38,084 nt of DNA from Lachnospiraceae bacterium (GTDB lineage: Bacteria; Bacillota; Clostridia; Lachnospirales; Lachnospiraceae): positions 1 to 38,084 of the forward strand of contig JAUNIR010000015.1 of the NCBI GenBank assembly GCA_030523345.1, in the 5' to 3' direction. The position numbers and the translations under genes are program-made. Positions 15,873-22,627 of this stretch are shown piece after piece (position 1 is the first letter of the stretch; each line of letters opens with the position of its first letter). Under the pieces are notes generated by a model. That model saw only the letters and a program-made list of their open reading frames with translations. It did no database searches and was not told the origin of the DNA.

Positions 15873-17249
15873 TTAAAAGCCTCGTTCCTTCAGGTCAGCC
15901 ACAAGGTTTACATAAAACTCTCTAACATCAAATCCTGGTATATTCTCTCTATTAAGATCAATCATATCAGCATGAGATATTCCTCTTTTATGAGTTTCAT
16001 TTTCAAGAAGTGTATATTTTTCACCCCATTCAAATGACTTTTCTCCTACTAGTCCATCATTTCTTCCATCGAAATATTTAACAAAAGAATGAGTCATATT
16101 AAGCGGAAATCTTCCACTCTCTGGCTTTCGCAAACATGATCCAACACTCTGATAATATACATTTTTTGAATCTATAACTTCTTCGTTACGCTTAGCACAC
16201 TTGGATGCTGTCAAATCATTTACTGCTGACATGAAATCTGGATGTTCATCTCCTAATTTCTTGAGTGCAACGTTATATGCCTTTTCAATTTTAATCTGCT
16301 TTGATTTAGGAATAACTGAAAGCAAATAATCTGCAAATTCGCATCCTCTATGCGGCGTATTTATAGTCGTAAGTGAAGCCACTTTGTCATCCATTCCTAA
16401 CATACTAATAGCGTATCTTGAGTCAAGTCCACCTTTCGAATGTGCAATTATGTTAACCTTTTCTGCTCCGGTTTTTCTAAGCACCTGTCTTATTCTATCT
16501 GCTAGATCTTTTGCGCTTTCACATACGCTCAACGCAGAATCTTGGTTTCCGTAGTAAACCGTTGCTCCATTTTTCTCAAGTTCTTCTGGTACTCGTCCCC
16601 AATAATTTAGTAGCTTTGAATCTCTAAAAAATACACCGTGAACAAGAAGTAGTGGGTATTTTGTTTTACATATCTGCTCCTTAACTCTCGAATAGTTAAG
16701 TTCTAGCTTTTTATCTTCAAAAACAACTTCAGCATATGCAAGTCTCAATATATGAAACAGTATAAAAAGATTAACTACAGGAACCATTCCAAAAATCGCT
16801 CCTATAACCCTCCATTTAATTCGAATCTGAGTTGACGACAAATAAACCCTGATTATTCCTGCCCAGAAAAACGAAGCTTCGACCAAAACAGCAACCAAAA
16901 TATGAAGACCAAAATAAAGAGGACTTACACGAATTCCCGGATGAAACGGAACATCTCTTACCATTATAAAAAGCGAATAAAAAATGGACATAACTGAAGA
17001 GATTAAAAATCCCGTAAGTAAAGTACAGCCACCGTAACAGAGTGTTAAAATCTTTGAATCAAGTTTCATAATAAAAAGCGATGGTCTTATGATCATTAAT
17101 AGATAGCATATTGCTATCAATACAATTACCGCCTTTTCTAATGGTGTTTCATGAAACTCTTTTATTATATAAATATTGGCTACTATGAATGTAATGATTG
17201 CAAAAAACACTGCATCAAAAATCATTCTTGGCTGTCCTTTAAATTTCAT
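15873..17249 (-). CDS. Membrane-anchored lipase-like alpha/beta hydrolase
   Basis: A 458-residue protein in two parts. Residues 1-175 hold about five or six TM helices (for example 11-29, 38-56, 68-97, 111-138, 146-172). Residues 195-458 form an alpha/beta hydrolase like bacterial triacylglycerol lipases. PLLLVHGVFFRDSKLLNYWG is the oxyanion strand and loop. IIAHSKGGLDSRYA is the nucleophile elbow (S271, A-H-S-K-G in place of G-x-S-x-G). TINTPHRGCEFAD is the typical post-nucleophile segment. D394 or D397 (YFDGRNDGLVG) and H426 (GISHADMID) complete the triad. The catalytic domain follows the last helix directly; which side of the membrane it faces is unclear. The substrate is probably a lipid or ester, unproven. 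The ribosome site is poor. It lies between the DMT transporter and YkgJ-like genes. Confidence 0.87.
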   Translation of the reverse strand: MKFKGQPRMIFDAVFFAIITFIVANIYIIKEFHETPLEKAVIVLIAICYLLMIIRPSLFIMKLDSKILTLCYGGCTLLTGFLISSVMSIFYSLFIMVRDVPFHPGIRVSPLYFGLHILVAVLVEASFFWAGIIRVYLSSTQIRIKWRVIGAIFGMVPVVNLFILFHILRLAYAEVVFEDKKLELNYSRVKEQICKTKYPLLLVHGVFFRDSKLLNYWGRVPEELEKNGATVYYGNQDSALSVCESAKDLADRIRQVLRKTGAEKVNIIAHSKGGLDSRYAISMLGMDDKVASLTTINTPHRGCEFADYLLSVIPKSKQIKIEKAYNVALKKLGDEHPDFMSAVNDLTASKCAKRNEEVIDSKNVYYQSVGSCLRKPESGRFPLNMTHSFVKYFDGRNDGLVGEKSFEWGEKYTLLENETHKRGISHADMIDLNRENIPGFDVREFYVNLVADLKERGF

Positions 17250-17288
17250 TCCGTTATATTTCCCGACTTATGTAAACTTATTCACCCA

Positions 17289-18149
17289 TCACAACATAAT
17301 AATTGCAATAATTACTAAAACAACTCCCACAATTTCAGTGACACTTAGTATTTCATGAAAAACAATAAATCCAAAAGCTGTTGCCATTATAGGTTCAATA
17401 CATGCTAATACAGCTGCTTTTGAATTCTCGATTTTTGTAAGGCCTATTGTATAAAAAATATATGGTAAAATTGTGACCACTATCGATGTTCCGATTACAT
17501 AACAAATATTTATGTTAACATCTCCCGTTGATAATTTCTGAACTACTTGAACAGGATTTGTTAGAAATACTAACGCTACCGCAGAAAATAAAAAGCTGTA
17601 ATATGTAATGGTCAATGCACCATATTTTTTGTTAATCGCATATCTTCCAAATATGCTGTAAAGTCCATACCCAAGTCCCGATCCAAGACCTATTAGAATC
17701 CCAATAATGGATAAATTTGCACCATTTCCTCCAATAATTCCTGAAACAAAAGCACATCCTAGTATTGCTATAATTACGCAGACAATTTTCTTTTTTGTAA
17801 TTTTTTCCTTAAACAAAATTGCTGATAATAGTAAAACAAAAACTGGCGATGTATAAAGGAGTACCGCCGCTACTGACATAGAGGTCATCTGGATTGTTGT
17901 GAAATAACAGTATCCAAAAAAAGTTAGGCTCAAAACACCAGTTCCAACGAATACCCAGATGTCTTTTAGTCTAATTTTCAGTGCGTCTCTTTTGAATATT
18001 AAAAAATATATGGTCATCAAAAAAACAGCTGTGACCATTCTAATAAAACATATTTCAATGCTTGAGAGCCCGCATTTCGCGAGCCCTCTTACAAAAATTC
18101 CCATTGCTCCCCAAAGAGAGCCTGCTAATATTACAAATAATGTTCCCAT
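17289..18149 (-). CDS. EamA/DMT-family transporter
   Basis: A 286-residue inner-membrane protein with about ten hydrophobic helices in two repeated EamA halves. The first half begins LFVILAGSLWGAMGIFVRGL and ends near SPVFVLLLSAILFKEKIT. The second starts around IGILIGLGSGLGYGLYSIFGRYA and ends near CIEPIMATAFGFIVFHEILSV, both with the family's E-x-hydrophobic ending. DMT exporters and importers move amino acids, nucleotide precursors or other small metabolites; the substrate cannot be told. It follows the DUF362 gene by 19 bases and has no clear ribosome site. Confidence 0.92.
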   Translation of the reverse strand: MGTLFVILAGSLWGAMGIFVRGLAKCGLSSIEICFIRMVTAVFLMTIYFLIFKRDALKIRLKDIWVFVGTGVLSLTFFGYCYFTTIQMTSMSVAAVLLYTSPVFVLLLSAILFKEKITKKKIVCVIIAILGCAFVSGIIGGNGANLSIIGILIGLGSGLGYGLYSIFGRYAINKKYGALTITYYSFLFSAVALVFLTNPVQVVQKLSTGDVNINICYVIGTSIVVTILPYIFYTIGLTKIENSKAAVLACIEPIMATAFGFIVFHEILSVTEIVGVVLVIIAIIML

Positions 18150-18168
18150 TAAACTATCTATACATGAT

Positions 18169-19305
18169 TTAAATTCTTACTAGTTCGTAGTCCTTAGTAC
18201 CTAAGCCTAACTCTTCTGCATGTTCAATACAGCTTCTCCACTCTGTATCAGGGTGTGTCATTTCGAAATGATCATGCTTGTGGTGATCGTGATGTTCTCC
18301 CTCATGGAATACATCTGCATCAATATTATCTGCAAGAATACTTCCTGGATTTGCTGGCATCTTGTTAACAAGATCTGCACATGCAACATCAAGAGCAACT
18401 GGGTCAAAGCTTGCAAGCATTCCAATGTTTGGTACGATTGGAATATCATTTTCTGAATGACAGTCACAGTTAGGTGATACATCGCAAATAAGTGAAATAT
18501 GGAAGCTTGGTCTGTCCTTAAGAACAGCGTATGCGTACTCTGCCATTCTGTAATTAAGCATCTTAATAGAGTCATCAAAGTTAGCTTCAATAGCATCCTT
18601 TGGACATACAGCAAGACATCTGCCACAACCTACACACTTATCTTGATTAATTGTAGCTTTACCGTTTTCTACTACTGGAGCACCATGTGCACAGATTCTT
18701 GTACATGCACCACAACCTACGCAGCCCCCATCTATTACATGTGGCTTGCCATCACAGTGCTGTTCCATCTTACCAGCACGCGAACCACATCCCATACCAA
18801 TGTTCTTAATAGCACCACCAAAACCAGCCATTTCATGACCCTTAAAGTGATTAAGTGAAATAAAAATATCAGCATCCATAATTGCATGTCCAATTTTTGC
18901 TTCTTTTACGTATTCACAATTAATTGGCACTAATGTCTCGTCTGTACCCTTAAGACCATCAGCAATAATAACCTGACATCCTGTCTGTAAAGGTGAAAAC
19001 CCATTTACATATGCTGTGTCGAGATGATCAAGTGCATTCTTTCTTGATCCAACATAAAGAGTATTACAGTCTGTAAGGAATGGACGTCCGCCCTGCTCCT
19101 TAATAAAGTCTGCAACAACCTTTGCATAGTTTGGACGAAGGAAAGCAAGGTTTCCATATTCTCCAAAGTGAATCTTGATAGCTGTGAATTTGTCGTCAAA
19201 GTCAATATCTCCCATACCAGCTGTCTTGATTAACCTGTTAAGCTTCTGGAGAAGATTTTCACTTCCTGTTGTTTTAAATGTTGTGAAATATACTTTTGAA
19301 CTCAT
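18169..19305 (-). CDS. DUF362 protein with 2x[4Fe-4S] ferredoxin domain
   Basis: A 378-residue cytosolic iron-sulfur protein. The N-terminal ~185 residues and the part after the clusters form the DUF362 domain (IKIHFGEYGNLAFLRPNYAKVV, FISLNHFKGHEMAGFGGAIKNIGMG). Between them lies a bacterial ferredoxin with two four-cysteine motifs (CVGCGACTRICAHGAP and CVGCGRCLAVCPKD, about residues 195-240). The C-terminal region has a histidine-rich stretch, HEGEHHDHHKHDHFEMTH, which may bind a metal. Electron transfer is likely; the reaction is unknown. An AGGAGG site lies five bases before the ATG. It heads the run DUF362-DMT-hydrolase-YkgJ, and a TTATGTAAAC motif lies upstream at 19382-19391. Confidence 0.93.
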   Translation of the reverse strand: MSSKVYFTTFKTTGSENLLQKLNRLIKTAGMGDIDFDDKFTAIKIHFGEYGNLAFLRPNYAKVVADFIKEQGGRPFLTDCNTLYVGSRKNALDHLDTAYVNGFSPLQTGCQVIIADGLKGTDETLVPINCEYVKEAKIGHAIMDADIFISLNHFKGHEMAGFGGAIKNIGMGCGSRAGKMEQHCDGKPHVIDGGCVGCGACTRICAHGAPVVENGKATINQDKCVGCGRCLAVCPKDAIEANFDDSIKMLNYRMAEYAYAVLKDRPSFHISLICDVSPNCDCHSENDIPIVPNIGMLASFDPVALDVACADLVNKMPANPGSILADNIDADVFHEGEHHDHHKHDHFEMTHPDTEWRSCIEHAEELGLGTKDYELVRI

Positions 19306-19412
19306 GTTTTCCTCCTAATGTTTTGTAATGAGTTTACGGTACCATAATAATGTGTTTTTTGTGTGTTGCATTTAGGTTATATTATGTAAACCCATCCACC
19401 TTTTACACCTTT

Positions 19413-20588
19413 TTATTTAATTTGCTCCAACATAAAGTCTTTAACTTTTGTAAGAGCCGTCTCTTCCCAATTATTTTTATCTACATCTAGCGAAAGTGGA
19501 TATACAATCTGCATATCAAGGAGTTTACCTGGAACTCTTCCAGACCTTAGCGGTTCATAGAAATTCTTTTTAAATTCCTCTTCTGTTGCGTTTGTATAGA
19601 TATCAGGCTTTAAGTATTTAAGCTGTCTCTTTGTATTTTCAATAAACATTTTTGCTGCCAGTGGTAAAAGCTTTTTATACTCGTCCTCTCGAACATCAGC
19701 AAATATGTCAGGAATGTTCCATTTTATGATATGATCAGTGTTTCTATCTATTTTTATTCCAAATGGTTCAAAGCTAAAATCATCACTTGTAAAATTAAGT
19801 TTTAAGAATAATCCAAACTCAGTGTTAAACTGTGATCTCTGATAGTCAGTATCAAAAATAAAATTCCCAAGTGAATAAAAAATCGCCTTTTTACCATTAT
19901 CCAATGTCTCATAGTTCATAGGTACATGGGGATGGTGAGCAACAATTATATCTGCCCCCAAGTCAAGATATTCCATGTATCGATCCCTTGTATATGGCAT
20001 TGGAAGAGCCGTAAATTCCTCGCCATCATGGGCAATAACAACACACCATCTACAAGATTTCTTGACTAGTTCTATCTGCTTTTTAACAACATCCATTCTG
20101 CTAAAGTTAAGGCAGCCTGGTGTATCGTCCCCTGCAATTCGGCACGCTCTCTCATATCCTATAGACACAAGTCCAATGCCGCCTGCTTCTTCTAAAATTA
20201 GAGGCTTACTTGCTTCATCAAGATTAAGTCCTGCTCCAATTGTTTTTACTCCATAGTTATTAGCTTCTGCAAGAGTGTCTCTAATCCCTTTCTCGCCAGC
20301 ATCCATAATGTGATTATTGTTAATATTCCAGATATCTGCACCAAGTTTATCGAAAAATTTAGCCACTTCAGGATTCATACTATGAGTTAATGCAACTACA
20401 CCGTTGTCGCGAACAATTTTTTCTTGAACAGAAAGCGGCCCCTCCACATTAATGCAAAGGTGCTTCCCAGAACGTAAAAAATCAAGACACTCTTCTGAAA
20501 CGAGTGCTTCATCTTCCCATTTTCCATCCATGTACTTGTCAAAGCCAATATCGCCTGTAAAAACTATACTAGTATTCATACATCCCAT
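19413..20588 (-). CDS. CapA-family metallophosphoesterase-like protein
   Basis: A 391-residue protein of the CapA/PgsA (PGA_cap) family, with a calcineurin-like phosphoesterase fold. Motifs in order: FTGDIGFDKYM (metal site), CINVEGPLS, WNINNNHIMDAGEKG, VVIAHDGEEFT, DIIVAHHPHVPMNYE and IFYSLGNFIFD. CapA proteins are linked to poly-gamma-glutamate capsule synthesis, but no PgsB/C genes are nearby and no signal peptide or N-terminal TM anchor is present. A cytosolic hydrolase is therefore at least as likely. The start overlaps the end of the HAD phosphatase gene by about 20 bases; an ATG three codons in (20579) is an alternative. The overlap suggests coupled translation with the HAD gene. Confidence 0.9.
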   Translation of the reverse strand: MGCMNTSIVFTGDIGFDKYMDGKWEDEALVSEECLDFLRSGKHLCINVEGPLSVQEKIVRDNGVVALTHSMNPEVAKFFDKLGADIWNINNNHIMDAGEKGIRDTLAEANNYGVKTIGAGLNLDEASKPLILEEAGGIGLVSIGYERACRIAGDDTPGCLNFSRMDVVKKQIELVKKSCRWCVVIAHDGEEFTALPMPYTRDRYMEYLDLGADIIVAHHPHVPMNYETLDNGKKAIFYSLGNFIFDTDYQRSQFNTEFGLFLKLNFTSDDFSFEPFGIKIDRNTDHIIKWNIPDIFADVREDEYKKLLPLAAKMFIENTKRQLKYLKPDIYTNATEEEFKKNFYEPLRSGRVPGKLLDMQIVYPLSLDVDKNNWEETALTKVKDFMLEQIK

Positions 20589-21360
20589 TATTAAGAACTC
20601 TCATTACTCCGTTGTCATCATTAGATGGCGCAATGTATTTTGCATGCTTGAACACATCCGGATGCCCGCTCTCCATACAATAACTTTCACCGCATGCTTC
20701 CAAAAGTTCTACATCATTGAAATAATCTCCGAATGCCATGCAGTATTTACTATCTATATCATACTTTTTTTGAATTACTTTCATAGCTTCGCCCTTATTA
20801 ACAGTATCTGTTGATATATCAATCCAGCTAACACCTGAAAGCACAGATATAATATGATTCGGTAGACTAGCAAACTCTCCTGTATGCATTTCCGCATCTT
20901 CAGCATCATAATATATTGCTATTTTAACAATTCTATCATTTTCAATTGCTTTTCTAACATTATCAGTTTTTTCCAGTCTTCCACAAAACATTGTGCAGAC
21001 TTCCCACTCGTGATCCGTAGGATTTTCTATATACGCAGAATTTGCACCACATGGAACTGCTTTTGCATAAGGCATCTTGTCTATAAGATCAAGACAGTAC
21101 AATACGGCCTCCCTTGGCATTTCATCGCAATGAATTATTTCATCATGCTGAAATATAAGCGCACCATTTTCGGCGATATATATAAGCCTATCGTGGATTG
21201 GAACAAAATCCCTTTTTAACGCGTAATACTGTCTTCCACTGGCTATCACAAATTTGACGTCCTTGTGCTCACTTACCCAGTCAAAAAAACCTTCCGGCAT
21301 ATTCTTTTTACTATCTAAAAGTGTGCCATCCATATCAGTGGCTATCATCTTTATTTTCAT
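20569..21360 (-). CDS. Cof-type HAD-IIB phosphatase
   Basis: A 263-residue haloacid-dehalogenase phosphatase of the Cof type, which removes phosphate from sugar phosphates, FMN or similar small molecules. Motif I is IATDMDGTLLDS (D9 nucleophile, D11). Motif II is FVIASGRQY. Motif III is the lysine in NKGEAMKVIQ, and motif IV is AFGDYFNDVELLE. The IIB cap lies between about residues 85 and 185. It is first in a unit with the CapA-like gene, downstream of an extended -10 promoter. The specific substrate cannot be predicted. Confidence 0.94.
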   Translation of the reverse strand: MKIKMIATDMDGTLLDSKKNMPEGFFDWVSEHKDVKFVIASGRQYYALKRDFVPIHDRLIYIAENGALIFQHDEIIHCDEMPREAVLYCLDLIDKMPYAKAVPCGANSAYIENPTDHEWEVCTMFCGRLEKTDNVRKAIENDRIVKIAIYYDAEDAEMHTGEFASLPNHIISVLSGVSWIDISTDTVNKGEAMKVIQKKYDIDSKYCMAFGDYFNDVELLEACGESYCMESGHPDVFKHAKYIAPSNDDNGVMRVLNNGMYEY

Positions 21361-21413
21361 TTTAGTATTATCCTGTTTGTAGTAGATGCTAGGAAGTCAC
21401 TAGCACCTGTGGT

Positions 21414-21422
21414 ATTATACCA
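21414..21422 (-). promoter_or_regulatory. Extended -10 promoter element before the HAD gene
   Basis: Minus strand TGGTATAAT, a perfect extended -10 box (TGn-TATAAT), 54 bases before the ATG of the HAD gene; the -35 region is poor. The box lies within a small palindrome, GGTATTATACC (21411-21421). A second inverted repeat, GCTAG / CTAGC (21388-21404), follows in the leader and could be an operator. Confidence 0.45.
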
Positions 21423-21454
21423 TTGTTGCAAATGTATTATCTAGAGGTTTTATT

Positions 21455-21925
21455 ATGAAATATAAATGTGAAAATGAACTAAATACACTTAGTTTTAAGG
21501 ACTTTGGTCTGTCGTCAGTTTCATACACAAATGGTAAACTCACACTTATGACAGATGGCGGTATTGCAAGATATGACAATTCCTGTAACGAAATGCTCGA
21601 GGAAAGATACATTTCTGAATGCGAAATCACTTTTTTCGATGCTAATATTCTTAGATTTTTTAAAGAAGGAGGAAAATACTTCGACGCTAATGACAAGCTT
21701 ATCGAGGAATATCCTGATGTAGACATCGATCCTTCTGAATATGAAAAAATGCTTAAAGAGCTCACTAAAGAAGGCGTTATATTCTTCCTATCTTCTTCTA
21801 AAACCGAAGCTCGTCCATATTATGAATTGTCCGTTGATGTAGTTAATGACACTTATTGGATTAATATTGACGCGAGTAAAGTTATTGTTGGATTTGAAAG
21901 ATTCATGAATAAGGTGGTTCAGTAA
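21455..21925 (+). CDS. Hypothetical protein
   Basis: A 156-residue soluble, acidic protein that I cannot assign. The N-terminal half reads as short beta strands (KLTLMTDGGIARYD, ISECEITFFDANILRFFKEGGKYF), possibly a small beta-propeller-like or sandwich fold. The second half has a helix (PSEYEKMLKELTKEG) and further strands ending in IDASKVIVGFERFMNKVVQ. No signal peptide, TM segment or catalytic motif. GAGG lies seven bases before the ATG, and the codon use matches the neighbours. It is followed 45 bases later by the CYTH gene with no terminator, so the two probably share a transcript. Confidence 0.72.
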   Translation: MKYKCENELNTLSFKDFGLSSVSYTNGKLTLMTDGGIARYDNSCNEMLEERYISECEITFFDANILRFFKEGGKYFDANDKLIEEYPDVDIDPSEYEKMLKELTKEGVIFFLSSSKTEARPYYELSVDVVNDTYWINIDASKVIVGFERFMNKVVQ

Positions 21926-21970
21926 TTTCACGGATTGCCCTTGGCTAGTTTGAAATATCTGAGTATAAAA

Positions 21971-22591
21971 ATGATTGAATGTGAAATTAAGTTACAAATT
22001 AATAATATGACAGAAGTTAAGGAAAAGCTTCTCTCTATTGGTTTTATCGAGGCTTATAGGCTCACTGAAACTGATACGTACTTTGATAACGTAAGTGGCG
22101 ATATTCGCGCAAATGACAACGCTTTACGAATTCGTAAAACTATTAATCATTCGACAAAATCAAAATCCAGCCAATTAAATTTCAAAGGCAAAAAGCTTGA
22201 TAGCATTTCTGTATCAAGACCTGAATATGAGACTGGAGTTGACGATTCGGATGCCGTAGTAAGCATACTAAATTCTCTTGGTTACGCACCAGTTTCGCCT
22301 AAAGTTGTTAAAAATCGTACTCTATTAAATGCTAAATCCTTAGACAAAAAGCAACTTGCTGAACTTGGAATTGATGGATTCACAGATATGTTTTCTATTA
22401 ATGCTTGTCTTGATGAAGTAGAGGACCTAGGTGATTTCCTAGAACTAGAAGTAATCGTAACTACCGAGTCAGAAAAAGAATTAGCTCTTGAGTTAATAAC
22501 AAATATTCTTGTATTTCTTGGGTATCATATATCTGATACAACTGCAACATCATACTTAAGCGCACTACAGAAAAAAACAGCAAACTCATAA
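21971..22591 (+). CDS. CYTH-domain protein (class IV cyclase/triphosphatase type)
   Basis: A 206-residue CYTH (triphosphate tunnel) enzyme. It begins with the family's ExExK motif (MIECEIKLQI, E3-E5-K7). DTYFDNV, RANDNALRIRKT, SQLNFKGKKLD, RPEYETGV and later ACLDEVEDLGDFLELEV follow; these supply the acidic and basic residues that line the tunnel and bind divalent metal and triphosphate. Members include class IV adenylate cyclases and tri/thiamine-triphosphatases; which applies here is open. I start it at the ATG at 21971 because ExExK is normally at the extreme N-terminus; a TTG 12 codons upstream is less likely. The stop codon lies in the loop of the terminator. Confidence 0.9.
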   Translation: MIECEIKLQINNMTEVKEKLLSIGFIEAYRLTETDTYFDNVSGDIRANDNALRIRKTINHSTKSKSSQLNFKGKKLDSISVSRPEYETGVDDSDAVVSILNSLGYAPVSPKVVKNRTLLNAKSLDKKQLAELGIDGFTDMFSINACLDEVEDLGDFLELEVIVTTESEKELALELITNILVFLGYHISDTTATSYLSALQKKTANS

Positions 22592-22610
22592 TTGAGCTTG
22601 CTGTTTTTAT
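22571..22610. terminator. Bidirectional terminator at the CYTH/sbcC junction
   Basis: A 13-bp stem with one A-C mismatch, AACAGCAAACTCA / TGAGCTTGCTGTT (22576-22588 and 22593-22605), around a TAAT loop and flanked by A and T runs. It ends the plus-strand CYTH transcript and, in the other direction, the long minus-strand run ending with sbcC. Confidence 0.9.
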
Positions 22611-22627
22611 TTCTACAAATGAAATAC

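Noticed and set aside
19413-20588. Capsule (poly-gamma-glutamate) locus
   Set aside because: Only a CapA-like protein is present, without an export signal or anchor and with no ligase genes beside it; the family name alone is not enough.
21415-21765. 116-codon minus-strand frame opposite the hypothetical gene
   Set aside because: Serine-rich antisense shadow; the plus-strand gene has the ribosome site and a normal composition.
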